Shown here: positions 7,765-15,863 of the stretch, one piece after another | How positions within the stretch are numbered: position 1 is the stretch's first letter | How the letters are laid out: each line of letters opens with the position of its first letter | Source of the DNA: Demequinaceae bacterium | GTDB lineage: Bacteria > Actinomycetota > Actinomycetes > Actinomycetales > Demequinaceae | Assembly (NCBI GenBank): GCA_016933155.1 | Contig: JAFGBM010000004.1 | Coordinates: 1-64,000, forward strand | Direction: 5' to 3' | Length of the DNA: 64,000 nt | Notes under the pieces: model-generated | Databases searched by the model: none | The model's input: only the letters and a program-made list of their open reading frames with translations | Told to the model about the DNA's origin: nothing | Position numbers and translations under genes: made by a program

Positions 7765-9939
7765 GTGAGCGAGGCCGATGGCCCAAGGGCTTTTACCGAC
7801 GCGCCCAGGGCGAGGGTGAACGCCCCGTCCGCGGCGCTGCTTCGGCTTGCGGAGGCCTATGGGATTGCCGCCGAGTACACGGGATGGGACGGCGGAGTCC
7901 ATCGGAGTTCCGCCCAGGCGATCCGCGGCGCACTGGACGCCATGGGTGTCTCCTCCGACGACGACCTCACGTGCCAGAGGGAGGTCGACCGCCTGGCGGG
8001 AGCGAGGGCCTTGCGCTCCCTTCCCCCGGTGGTGGTGTCCCGCGAGGGCTCGACCATCGAGGTGCCGGTGCGCGCCCCTCGGGGCTCGTCCATCGCGGCA
8101 ATGGTGCGCCTCGAGTCCGGGGAGATCGCCACCCCGGATATCGCCGAGGCGACGGTCGATCCTCCGGACGGCGGAAGCCGAGTGCTTCAGGCCACCATCC
8201 TGACCCTTCCCGATCTGCCCCTGGGCTACCACACCCTTGAGGTGGTGGCAGGACCGGGATCCGCGCCCGAGTGTTGCTCCATCATTGTGACCCCGGAACG
8301 CCTGAGCCTTCCCGAGTTCGGCCGCCGTCCCTGGGGACTGACGGCCCACCTTCCCTCCATCCGGTCCACCGCGTCGTGGGGCATCGGGGATCTTGCGGAC
8401 CTCCGTGACCTGGCGATCCTCGGGGCCCGCAAGGCGGGGGCGGATTTCATCGCCGTCACCCCTTTGTGCGCCGCCGAACCCGTTCCACCCCTGACCCCCT
8501 CCCCCTACCTGCCCACCTCCCGTCGCTTCATCCATCCCCTCGCGATCCGGGTGGAGGACATCCCCGAGGCCGCCTACCTTGACGCCGCCGATCGTGCCCT
8601 CGTCGCTTGGCTGGGGGAGACCCCACGGAAGGCCTCGCTCAACCGCCTTCTCCTCGACCGCGACGCGGTCTGGGCGGCCAAGAAGTCCGCGCTCGAGGAG
8701 GTGGCCAAGGTTCCGCTGACGGCGGCCCGACAGGCGGAGTTCGAGGCCTTTGTCGCCGATCAGGGCCCCGGGCTGACGGATTTCGCCACATGGTGCGCCA
8801 TCGTCGAGTCGAGGGCGGACGGGGGGGAGGATGGGGAATGGCCGCAGGACTTCGCCCACCCGGCGGCCCCCGGCGTCAGAGATTTCAGGGAAGCCCATCG
8901 GGACCGCGTCCGATTCTTCGAATGGCTTCAGTGGGTGGCAGACGGCCAAAGGGAAGCCGCCCAGGAAGGGGCCCTGCGAGCGGGGATGAGAATCGGCGTC
9001 GTGACCGATCTGGCCGTCGGCGTCAATCCCCTGGGGGCCGACGCGTGGACGCTGGGGAAGGTCCTTGCCCACGGAGTCGGGGTCGGGGCGCCGCCGGACA
9101 TGTACAACCAGCTGGGTCAGAACTGGTCCCAGCCGCCCTGGCAGCCGCGAGCCCTCGAGGAGGCCGCCTACCTTCCCTTCCGTGACGTCGTCAGGGCGAC
9201 CCTTCGGCACGCGGGTGCCATGCGCATCGATCACATCCTCGGCCTTTTTCGGCTGTGGTGGGTCCCCGGTGACAACCCCCCTGAAGACGGGGTCTACGTC
9301 CGATACGACCACGAGGCCCTCGTTGGCATCCTGGTGCTCGAGGCCGAACGGGCGGGGGCGATCGTCATCGGCGAGGATCTCGGGACCGTCGAGCCCTGGG
9401 TCAGCGAATACCTGGACTCCCGCGGAGTCCTCGGCACATCGGTCATGTGGTTCGAGAAACTCAGCGACGGTTCACCCAAGCCCCCCGAGGACTACCGGCC
9501 GGGGGTCCTCGCGACCGTAACAGTCCACGACATCCCGCCTACGGCCGCGTATCTCACTGGGGAACATGTGACCCTGAGGGAGAGCCTCGGGCTGTTGACA
9601 GGACCCGTCGACGAGATCCGAGCCGAGGCGAATCGGGAGCGGGAGGCCATGACCAGGATGCTGGTCGATCACGGATGGCTTGAGCCCACGGCGAGGGAGG
9701 ACAACGACGCGATTCTCATCGGCCTCCATCGGGCGCTCCTGGCCTCGCCCTGCGCCCTCGTCGGGATCTCCGTACCCGACCTCGTCGGCGACGTCCGAGC
9801 CCTGAACCAGCCCGGGACCAACAATGAGTATCCCAACTGGAAGTTCCCGCTGTGCGATGGCCATGGCGCACCCGTCACTCTGGATGCCCTTTTCGATCAC
9901 CCTCGGGCGCGGGCGCTGCTCGAGGCTATCCGTCGCTGA
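7765..9939 (+). CDS. malQ: 4-alpha-glucanotransferase (amylomaltase, GH77)
   Basis: 724 residues from a GTG (MSEADGPRAF); longer in-frame starts would run back through mscS antisense sequence. It has the actinobacterial layout with an N-terminal beta-sandwich extension (about 1-190) before the GH77 barrel. Barrel landmarks: RPWGLTAHLPSIRS near 200, the WGIGDLADL segment, the nucleophile region MRIDHILGLFRLWWVP near 490, the acid/base region VIGEDLGTV near 535, and a late VTVHDIPPTAAYL stretch near 590. It moves maltodextrin units between alpha-1,4-glucans. The stem-loop at 9963-9995 follows the stop. Confidence 0.95.
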   Translation: MSEADGPRAFTDAPRARVNAPSAALLRLAEAYGIAAEYTGWDGGVHRSSAQAIRGALDAMGVSSDDDLTCQREVDRLAGARALRSLPPVVVSREGSTIEVPVRAPRGSSIAAMVRLESGEIATPDIAEATVDPPDGGSRVLQATILTLPDLPLGYHTLEVVAGPGSAPECCSIIVTPERLSLPEFGRRPWGLTAHLPSIRSTASWGIGDLADLRDLAILGARKAGADFIAVTPLCAAEPVPPLTPSPYLPTSRRFIHPLAIRVEDIPEAAYLDAADRALVAWLGETPRKASLNRLLLDRDAVWAAKKSALEEVAKVPLTAARQAEFEAFVADQGPGLTDFATWCAIVESRADGGEDGEWPQDFAHPAAPGVRDFREAHRDRVRFFEWLQWVADGQREAAQEGALRAGMRIGVVTDLAVGVNPLGADAWTLGKVLAHGVGVGAPPDMYNQLGQNWSQPPWQPRALEEAAYLPFRDVVRATLRHAGAMRIDHILGLFRLWWVPGDNPPEDGVYVRYDHEALVGILVLEAERAGAIVIGEDLGTVEPWVSEYLDSRGVLGTSVMWFEKLSDGSPKPPEDYRPGVLATVTVHDIPPTAAYLTGEHVTLRESLGLLTGPVDEIRAEANREREAMTRMLVDHGWLEPTAREDNDAILIGLHRALLASPCALVGISVPDLVGDVRALNQPGTNNEYPNWKFPLCDGHGAPVTLDALFDHPRARALLEAIRR

Positions 9940-9962
9940 AGGCAAGCCAAGAAGGACGACGC

Positions 9963-9995
9963 GGGGCGGGGGCGGTTTGTGGCCGCCCCCACCCC
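9963..9995. terminator. GC-rich stem-loop between malQ and the ankyrin gene
   Basis: A 13-base arm (GGGGCGGGGGCGG) is followed by a 7-base loop and its near-perfect complement, with one G-T wobble. It lies 23 bp after malQ and 18 bp before the end of the convergent ankyrin gene, so it can serve both. There is no T-tract, as is usual in high-GC actinobacteria. Confidence 0.6.
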
Positions 9996-10013
9996 GATAA
10001 GCCTCCTACTGGA

Positions 10014-10745
10014 CTATGCCGTCACACCGGCGGCTTCGAATGCAGCCACGACGTCGGGGTAGTTGTTGAAGACACCCCATTCGTAGGCGGTGTTGCCGAA
10101 GTTGTCCTCGAGCGTGACGTCTGCTCCGTTGGCGATCAGCACCGTGACTACCTCGGGCTGTCCCGCCGCCGCCGCCCAGATCAAAGGCGTGACGTTCAGC
10201 GAGTCGGCCAGGTCGACGTCGGCACCACCGTCGATCAGGGCCTGGGCGCCATCGGCATTGCCGTGCTGAGCAGTCCACAGAAGGGCGGTGAAGGTGTACT
10301 GGCCGTCCTCTCGGATCGACGTTTCCGCCCCGTACTCCAAGAGCACGCGAATGGTGTCGCCATTGTCCTGAATAGCGGCCAGGATGAGGGGCGTCTTTCC
10401 CTTGTCGGCGAGGGCGTTGACATCGGCCCCTGCCTCACACAGGACACGGGCGATCTCGGCGCGGTTTCCACCGGCGGCCAGGTGCAGGGCGGTGTAGTCC
10501 GCCTGGTACCTGGTCTCGAGGTCGACCCCGGCATCGACGAGGGCGCGAACGGCGTCGACATCCTCGTTGAGAATGGCCGTCCTGAGTTGTGGCTCGAGGG
10601 GCGAGTCAAGATCGATGGTGGAGACCCCCACCGAGGCGTTGGTACCAGGAGAGACGGAGTCGTCTGCTGGAGCACATGCGGACAGAACAAGCGTGATCGC
10701 CAAAGCGATCGGTAGGGTCGTGCGGGTTGAGAAGAGTGTCTTCAC
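10014..10745 (-). CDS. Ankyrin-repeat lipoprotein
   Basis: 243 residues from a GTG with AAGGAGGA upstream; a longer in-frame start at 10823 lacks a ribosome site. The signal peptide ends in a lipobox (LVLSAC), so the protein is predicted to be lipid-anchored on the outer face of the membrane. Residues from about 55 to the end are five or six ankyrin repeats (TALHLAAGGNRAEIARVLCEAGADVN; TPLILAAIQDNGDTIRVLLEYGA; TPLIWAAAAGQPEVVTVLIANGADV). Ankyrins bind protein partners; no partner is evident nearby. It is similar in layout to secreted ankyrin lipoproteins that in some bacteria accompany catalases or toxins, but nothing here supports a specific role. Confidence 0.85.
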   Translation of the reverse strand: MKTLFSTRTTLPIALAITLVLSACAPADDSVSPGTNASVGVSTIDLDSPLEPQLRTAILNEDVDAVRALVDAGVDLETRYQADYTALHLAAGGNRAEIARVLCEAGADVNALADKGKTPLILAAIQDNGDTIRVLLEYGAETSIREDGQYTFTALLWTAQHGNADGAQALIDGGADVDLADSLNVTPLIWAAAAGQPEVVTVLIANGADVTLEDNFGNTAYEWGVFNNYPDVVAAFEAAGVTA

Positions 10746-10960
10746 TTGGGTCCTCCTTACGGACCAGGAAAGACTGCCGGAACGGCTGGTGGATTCTGGG
10801 GCCAAGCCGGGATCGTTATTCATCCGTGACGTCGAGAAGACGACCCGCCGACTCCCCCTCCCAGTGGCCCACTTCCCCTGTCCCCCTTTTCCCGCGGGCT
10901 CCCGTGCCCCGTTGTTTCTGTTCCCCTGTGGCCCCCTTCCCAGCCGTCGCCCGCGGGGGT

Positions 10961-10980
10961 AACCTACGGTATCGTAGGTT
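10961..10980. promoter_or_regulatory. Perfect palindrome at the trhA start, candidate TetR-type operator
   Basis: AACCTACG-GTAT-CGTAGGTT is a perfect 8-bp inverted repeat with a 4-bp centre, ending one base before the trhA ATG. Its size and symmetry fit a dimeric helix-turn-helix repressor site. No Shine-Dalgarno sequence fits between it and the ATG, so the transcript may be leaderless and the palindrome may overlap the core promoter. The regulator is not identified; the TetR gene in this window is about 19 kb away. Confidence 0.55.
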
Positions 10981-10981
10981 C

Positions 10982-11662
10982 ATGACGATGACCGAGACCC
11001 GCCCCGCCTCGACCACCCCGGGCGCCGACCAGGGCAAGCCCCTCATGCGCGGATGGCTTCACCTGGGCACGGCCCCGGTCGCGCTTCTCGCCGGACTCGT
11101 ACTCGTCGCCCTCGGCCCGACCCTGGCCGGACGCCTGACCGCCGCCGTCTTCACGATCACGGCCGTCCTCCTCTTCGGCATGTCGGCCCTCTACCACCGG
11201 GGCAACTGGGATACGGGGATCCGCGGGGTGCTCCGCCGAATCGATCACGCCAACATCTTCCTCATCATTGCCGGCACCTACACCCCCCTCACGGTCATGC
11301 TCCTGCCGCAGAAAACCGCGATTGTGGCCCTCTCGATCATATGGGTGGGGGCTATCGGGGGCCTGATCCTCAGCGTCCTCTGGGTGAATGCCCCCCGGTG
11401 GCTATACGTCCCCCTCTACCTGGGCCTCGGGTGGGTTGCCGTCGGATTCATGCGCCCGTTCTACGAGGCAGGCGGACCGGCGGTTCTCTGGCTCGTCGCC
11501 GGTGGCGGACTCGCCTACACCGTCGGGGCGATCATCTATGGTACGAAGTGGCCCAACCCGAGCCCCCGGTATTTCGGTTTCCACGAACTGTTCCACGCCT
11601 TGACGATCGTTGGCTACGTGTGCCACTACATCGCTGCCGCCATCGCCATCCTCCGCGGCTGA
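10982..11662 (+). CDS. trhA: Hemolysin III / TrhA family (PAQR-like) membrane protein
   Basis: 226 residues with seven predicted membrane helices. The family metal-binding residues are present: MSALYHRGNW near residue 62 with the first His, RRIDHANIFLIIAGTYTP near 80, and the C-terminal GFHELFHALTIVGYVCHYIA with the paired His residues near 200-215. These proteins belong to the CREST/PAQR superfamily of putative metal-dependent hydrolases and have been tied to membrane-fluidity homeostasis; the haemolysin label is historic. The start follows the palindrome at 10961-10980 directly, with no ribosome site. A 44-bp tandem repeat begins within the last codons. Confidence 0.9.
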   Translation: MTMTETRPASTTPGADQGKPLMRGWLHLGTAPVALLAGLVLVALGPTLAGRLTAAVFTITAVLLFGMSALYHRGNWDTGIRGVLRRIDHANIFLIIAGTYTPLTVMLLPQKTAIVALSIIWVGAIGGLILSVLWVNAPRWLYVPLYLGLGWVAVGFMRPFYEAGGPAVLWLVAGGGLAYTVGAIIYGTKWPNPSPRYFGFHELFHALTIVGYVCHYIAAAIAILRG

Positions 11663-11750
11663 ACCGCTTGCCCGTCACAGTCGTCACCGCCATCCTCCCC
11701 GGCTGAAACACTTACCCACCACAGCCGTCACCGCCCTCCTGCGCGGCTGG
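11647..11750. repeat. Degenerate 44-bp tandem repeat covering the trhA stop codon
   Basis: Unit 1 is 11647-11690, unit 2 is 11691-11734 and a partial third is 11735-11750. Each full unit starts CATCCTCC and includes CGGCTGA, which in unit 1 contains the trhA stop, and ends GTCACCGC. Units 1 and 2 differ at about ten positions. It looks like an old duplication of the gene's 3' end in the gap before greA. No clear hairpin is formed. Confidence 0.8.
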
Positions 11751-11811
11751 TCCCGCTTCCCCCCCGCGATGCCCCTTGGTATCGTGGTTGCCTTCCCCAA
11801 AAGGAGCAACC

Positions 11812-12294
11812 GTGACCGACACCCGTGCCTGGCTCACCCAGGAGGCCTACGACCGCCTGGCGGAGGAATACGCCTTCCTGGTGGGGGAAGGCCGTGCCAC
11901 CCTTGCCCGACAGATTGATGAGTGCCGCCGCGAGGGCGACCTCAGCGAGAACGGCGGATACCACGCAGCTCGCGAAGAGCAGGCGAAGCAGGAGGGACGG
12001 ATCGCCCAGCTTCGCCGCACTCTTGACCAAGCCGTCGTCGGGGAACCCCCCAGCGGAGATGGGTCTATCCAACCCGGCATGGTGGTCACGGCCGACGTCG
12101 GTGGCCGCTCCATGCGATTCCTGGTGGGTTCACGCGAGGTCGCCGAGGGTACGGACATCGACGTCTTCTCCCCCAATTCCCCGCTCGGGGCAGCGCTCCT
12201 CGGCAAGCGGCCCGGCGATGAGGCGACCTATTCGGCCCCGAACGGTCGAGAGATCGCCGTCAGGATCGTCGAGGCCGAGCCCTTCTCAGCCTAG
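11812..12294 (+). CDS. greA: Transcription elongation factor GreA
   Basis: 160 residues from a GTG with AAGGAG six bases upstream. The N-terminal coiled coil holds TQEAYDRLAEEYAFL, the acidic tip region DLSENGGYHAAREEQ (residues about 42-56) whose D/E residues stimulate RNA polymerase cleavage of backtracked transcripts, and GRIAQLRRTL. The C-terminal FKBP-like domain spans about 85-158, with GDEATYSAPNG near 138. It shares 35 bp with the convergent AI-2E transporter gene. Typical GreA is 155-165 residues. Confidence 0.95.
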   Translation: MTDTRAWLTQEAYDRLAEEYAFLVGEGRATLARQIDECRREGDLSENGGYHAAREEQAKQEGRIAQLRRTLDQAVVGEPPSGDGSIQPGMVVTADVGGRSMRFLVGSREVAEGTDIDVFSPNSPLGAALLGKRPGDEATYSAPNGREIAVRIVEAEPFSA

Positions 12295-13474
12295 GCTCCT
12301 TCGCCGACTTCGGGCCCTGAACCGCTTGTCCCCCTCGGGAATCAAGTATCGCCCGCATTTCCCTAAGGTCGATCTCCGTCGTCGGACCCAGGCCCGTTCG
12401 TCGTAGAGCGTCGAAGAAGGTCTTGATGAGCGCCACGATCGGCACCGCGAAGAAGGCCCCGGGGATCCCGGCGATCAGGGTGCCCGAGCCGATGGTGAGC
12501 AGGATCGCCACCGGGTGCATGGCGGTCGCCCTCCCGAACAGCCACGGGTACAACACGTTCCCCTCGACGAATTGGACGATGACGACGCAGCCCACCATGA
12601 CCAAGGCCCTGACCCAGGAGGTCTCAACCAGGATGACGAGGACGGCGACGGAGCCCGAGATGGTCGCCCCGATGAGGGGGAGGAACGAGGTCAGGAATAC
12701 CAGGATCGCGATGGGCAGGGCGAGTTTGCTGCCCAAGAGGAAGGCCGCTAAACCGATTCCCGTCGCGTCGACGAAGGCGACGAAGACCGAGGTCTTCGTG
12801 TAGGCGGCGAGCATCCGCCATGCCGCGATCGCGGCGTAGTCGACCCGGGCCCGGGAGCGTTCGGGCACGATGGACACCACCTGAAGCCACAGGCTCCGCC
12901 CCTCCTTGAGGAAGAAGAAGAGGCAGAAGAGGGCGATGACGGCTCCTGCCGTGAGGGCCCCCACCTGGGAGGTCAACGAGAGGGTCTTCGATATCACGCC
13001 GGATTTGCTCGCCCCTAGGGTCTCGGTGGCGCGATCGCGGAAGTCCTGAATCTGCTCCTCGCTCATGTGGAAGGGCCCGTCGGCGAGCCAGGCGATGACG
13101 GTATCCAGGCCGCTGTTGGCCTTGTCGCGGAGGTTGCCCAGGCTGGAGACCACGGACGTGCTGGCGACCGCCGTCAGCCCGAGGACAGAAACGATGAGTC
13201 CGAGCACGATGGAGATGGCCCCAAGCCCCCGTGGAATGCGGAAATGCTCCATCATCGTCACCACCCGCTCCAGGGGTGCCGCGATCAGGACGGCCACCGC
13301 CACGGGGATGACGATGGGGGCGAGGGTCGCGAGGACGCTCAGGATGGCCATGATGACAACGCCGACCACGATGAGGCGCCACGACCACGCGCCCGCGATG
13401 CGCAAGAGGGGCGGGACGTGCTGCAAGATCGGAGGGGCAATTTCCTCTTCGTCGGATGAAGGCTCGTTCTCCAT
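12260..13474 (-). CDS. AI-2E family transporter (YdiK/PerM-like permease)
   Basis: 404 residues from ATG ([11 protein letters not shown]); the upstream in-frame extension is antisense to msrA and is not convincing. Eight hydrophobic segments are visible in the family layout: two close helices at about 33-75, one near 90-115, a soluble middle with an amphipathic region (about 120-185), then a cluster of helices from 190 to 365. The conserved family stretch [25 protein letters not shown] is at about 315-340. Members export varied small substrates or ions; the AI-2 name is historical and the substrate here is unknown. It is divergent from msrA. Confidence 0.88.
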   Translation of the reverse strand: MENEPSSDEEEIAPPILQHVPPLLRIAGAWSWRLIVVGVVIMAILSVLATLAPIVIPVAVAVLIAAPLERVVTMMEHFRIPRGLGAISIVLGLIVSVLGLTAVASTSVVSSLGNLRDKANSGLDTVIAWLADGPFHMSEEQIQDFRDRATETLGASKSGVISKTLSLTSQVGALTAGAVIALFCLFFFLKEGRSLWLQVVSIVPERSRARVDYAAIAAWRMLAAYTKTSVFVAFVDATGIGLAAFLLGSKLALPIAILVFLTSFLPLIGATISGSVAVLVILVETSWVRALVMVGCVVIVQFVEGNVLYPWLFGRATAMHPVAILLTIGSGTLIAGIPGAFFAVPIVALIKTFFDALRRTGLGPTTEIDLREMRAILDSRGGQAVQGPKSAKEPRLRRARPRRS

Positions 13475-13603
13475 GGATCGAGCGTATCGCGTCGGATCGG
13501 CTTCTCCGCCGAGAAACGGGAGACCCGGCGGCGAAGCGGGACGCGCGGAGGAACAGATGGCATCGAGGCCGTGTTCGACCAGGGGAGGACGAAAGGATGG
13601 GAC

Positions 13604-14179
13604 ATGAACGGACCGGACGAGGCCCCGTACGACGACGCGTTTCCAGGGCATGAGGTGATCTACCTGGCCATGGGGTGTTTCTGGGGGGCAGAAAGGATCT
13701 TCTGGCGGATCGAGGGCGTCCATTCGACGACCGTCGGATACATGGGGGGACGCACGTCCAACCCCACCTACGAGGAGGTCTGCACCTCCCGTACCGGGCA
13801 CGCCGAAACGGTCCGGGTCGCCTACGACCCGACGAGGGTGTCCACGGAGGCGCTTCTTGCGGCCTTCTGGGAGAACCACGACCCGACCACACCCAACCGC
13901 CAGGGCAACGACATCGGCACCCAATACAGGAGTGCGGTCTTCACGACGACTGAGGCCCAACTGACCGAGGCGGAGGCTTCCCGGGAGCGATATCAGGCGG
14001 CGTTGTCGTCACGGGGGTTCGGGATGATCGCGACAGAGATCCAGGCGGCCGATGAGGCCGGTGATGGTGTTTTTCACCCCGCGGAGGAGTACCACCAGAA
14101 GTACCTCCGCAAGAACCCGGGCGGGTACTGCAACCACGGGTTCTGTCAGGTCGCATACGACTCTCTGCGATCCGACTAG
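13604..14179 (+). CDS. msrA: Peptide methionine-S-sulfoxide reductase A
   Basis: 191 residues from an ATG with GAAAGGATGG upstream; a GTG at 13571 would add 11 residues. The catalytic motif GCFWGAE is at about residue 24, followed by [24 protein letters not shown], then [19 protein letters not shown] and [15 protein letters not shown] with resolving cysteines at the C-terminus (GGYCNHGFC). It reduces the S-epimer of methionine sulfoxide in proteins. The stop codon overlaps the first base pair of a 23-bp tandem repeat. Confidence 0.95.
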   Translation: MNGPDEAPYDDAFPGHEVIYLAMGCFWGAERIFWRIEGVHSTTVGYMGGRTSNPTYEEVCTSRTGHAETVRVAYDPTRVSTEALLAAFWENHDPTTPNRQGNDIGTQYRSAVFTTTEAQLTEAEASRERYQAALSSRGFGMIATEIQAADEAGDGVFHPAEEYHQKYLRKNPGGYCNHGFCQVAYDSLRSD

Positions 14180-14269
14180 GCCCCGAGCCGCTATCCAACC
14201 AGGCCCCGATCCGCTATCCGACCAGGCCCCGATCCGCTATCCGACCAGGCCCCGATCCGCTATCCAACC
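14178..14269. repeat. Four 23-bp tandem repeats between convergent msrA and CE7 esterase genes
   Basis: Copies at 14178-14200, 14201-14223, 14224-14246 and 14247-14269 follow the unit AGGCCCCGATCCGCTATCCG + ACC. Copies 2 and 3 are identical; copies 1 and 4 differ by one or two bases. The array overlaps the msrA stop on one side and contains the esterase stop (CTA at 14260-14262) in copy 4, so every copy carries a TAG in the esterase frame. There are no spacers, so this is not a CRISPR array. Confidence 0.9.
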
Positions 14270-15231
14270 AGATCCTGGGCGAAGGAGAATTGGCGCTTGG
14301 TCTGGTGGGGGCCGCCGCCTTCGTGCCCGTTGTACGGGTACACGGCAATGTCCTTGGGTCGTCCGGCATAGGCGTTGAAGGCCGCGAAGACCGTCGACGG
14401 CGGGCACGTCTGGTCCATGAGGCCGACGGAGAAGAGGGCCGGGGCGTCCGTGCGCTTGGCCAGGTTGACGCCGTCGAAGTATGAGAGGGTGTCGAAAACC
14501 TCGTCGGCCTTGGCGCGGTGGACGGCAAGGTACCGGCGAATCTCGCCGAAGGGATCGGTGTCCGTCACCGCGAGCGCCCGTTCGTAGTGACACAGGAAGG
14601 GAACGTCGATCATCGCCCCGACAAGGTCGGAGACAAGGCCCGCGGCGGCGAGTGCGATGCCCCCGCCCTGAGATCCCCCGGTGACGAGGGTGCGGGAGGC
14701 GTCAACCCCCGGGAGGGAACGCGCTGCATCGACCGCCCGGACGGCATCCGTGAAAACCCTCCTGAAGTAGTACTCGTCACGATCGAGGATCCCCCGGGTC
14801 ATGAATCCCGGAACGGCGGCCGACGAGGCCCCAGGATCCGGGGTCTCCCCGCCCCCACCCCAACTCGAACCCTGGCCCCTGGTGTCCATCATGACGTGGG
14901 CGAATCCGGCCGACGCCCAGAAGGTGTGCTCGATGGCGAGTCCTCGCCCGCCCCCGTACCCCTGGAACTGGACGACGACGGGAAGGGACTCGTCCCTGCC
15001 TGAGGGCCGCGAATACCAGGCCTTGATGGGATGCCCGCCGAACCCGGGGAACGTCAGATCGTAGGCCTCGACCTGGGGGAGGGGCAGATCGACGGCCTGG
15101 AGGATCGGCTCCCCCCCACACCCCCTCGATTCCGCAATAGTGGCCTGCCAGAAGGAATCGAAATCCGCCGGCTCCCGCACGGTCGGGGCGTAGGCCCGCA
15201 GTTCCTCCAGGGGCAGGTCGTAATGGGCCAT
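14260..15231 (-). CDS. axe: Acetylxylan esterase / cephalosporin-C deacetylase (CE7)
   Basis: 323 residues, matching the CE7 family length (315-330). The alpha/beta-hydrolase landmarks are present: the oxyanion-region RGQGSSWGG near 120, the nucleophile elbow TGGSQGGG near 183, an Asp in GLMDQTCPP near 272 and a His in YNGHEGGG near 302. CE7 enzymes deacetylate xylo-oligosaccharides, other acetylated sugars and cephalosporins, usually inside the cell. It lies last in a run with the BI-1 and membrane-protein genes. The stop codon lies inside the fourth 23-bp repeat. Confidence 0.93.
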   Translation of the reverse strand: MAHYDLPLEELRAYAPTVREPADFDSFWQATIAESRGCGGEPILQAVDLPLPQVEAYDLTFPGFGGHPIKAWYSRPSGRDESLPVVVQFQGYGGGRGLAIEHTFWASAGFAHVMMDTRGQGSSWGGGGETPDPGASSAAVPGFMTRGILDRDEYYFRRVFTDAVRAVDAARSLPGVDASRTLVTGGSQGGGIALAAAGLVSDLVGAMIDVPFLCHYERALAVTDTDPFGEIRRYLAVHRAKADEVFDTLSYFDGVNLAKRTDAPALFSVGLMDQTCPPSTVFAAFNAYAGRPKDIAVYPYNGHEGGGPHQTKRQFSFAQDLVG

Positions 15232-15242
15232 GGGCTTCGCTG

Positions 15243-15863
15243 CTAGAGGTAGGCCGCGAGGTCACGGACGGCTGAGACCGCACTGGGAACGAACAGGACG
15301 AAGAGGGAGATCGCCGCAACCCAGACCGATTTCGGGTTTCGACGCAGGGAGTCGGTGTACATCCTCGCTGCGAAGAATGCCGTCGCGGTCGCCGTCATGA
15401 AGAGGACCGCGACCGCGGTGCGATCGGACGAGTTTGCGGCATCGAACACCACGCCGTCATGGTTGTAGATCCAGGTGACGATCATGTAGGACCAGAAGTA
15501 GCCGACGACGGCCCCCGTGAGCACGAAGACCAGCCCGGAGACGCCCACATGCGAGCGCCTCGTCACGGCTTCGAGGACGAATCCGAGGGGAAGAGCCGCC
15601 ACCAGCCCGATGAGGGCCACCGGGGCGACCAGGCTGAGGAAGAGCGCAGGCTCGTAGAAGGTGACCAGGAGGACGAAGGTGAGAACAGTCCACACGCCGA
15701 CGAGGTAGGCCGTGAGGAAACGTGGGGCTGGGCGGACCTCTGCCCGCTTCCGCGCCGCCTCGCGTTCCGCCGCCCGTAACTCCCTGGCGTCGTCCGGCCA
15801 CTCGAATTCCCAAGGCTCCTCTCCTGGGGCGGGTCCTGTGACCCTCGTGCCGCTATCTGCCAC
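15243..15863 (-). CDS. Multi-pass membrane protein of unknown function
   Basis: 206 residues from a GTG that overlaps the end of the BI-1 gene by 11 bp; a start further upstream at 15986 would read through BI-1 coding sequence. The N-terminal 45 residues are charged (EFEWPDDARELRAAEREAARKR). Hydrophobic segments follow at about 55-78, 82-105, 112-135, 150-170 and 180-200. No catalytic motif is visible and I cannot name a family. The overlap suggests translational coupling to the BI-1 gene; the esterase gene starts 11 bp downstream. Confidence 0.65.
   Translation of the reverse strand: MADSGTRVTGPAPGEEPWEFEWPDDARELRAAEREAARKRAEVRPAPRFLTAYLVGVWTVLTFVLLVTFYEPALFLSLVAPVALIGLVAALPLGFVLEAVTRRSHVGVSGLVFVLTGAVVGYFWSYMIVTWIYNHDGVVFDAANSSDRTAVAVLFMTATATAFFAARMYTDSLRRNPKSVWVAAISLFVLFVPSAVSAVRDLAAYL

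Noticed and set aside
9963-9995. Riboswitch or small RNA in the malQ/ankyrin gap
   Set aside because: The 74-bp gap holds only a simple hairpin between convergent stops; terminator is the simpler reading.
14178-14269. CRISPR array
   Set aside because: Repeats are directly adjacent with no spacers and no cas genes nearby.
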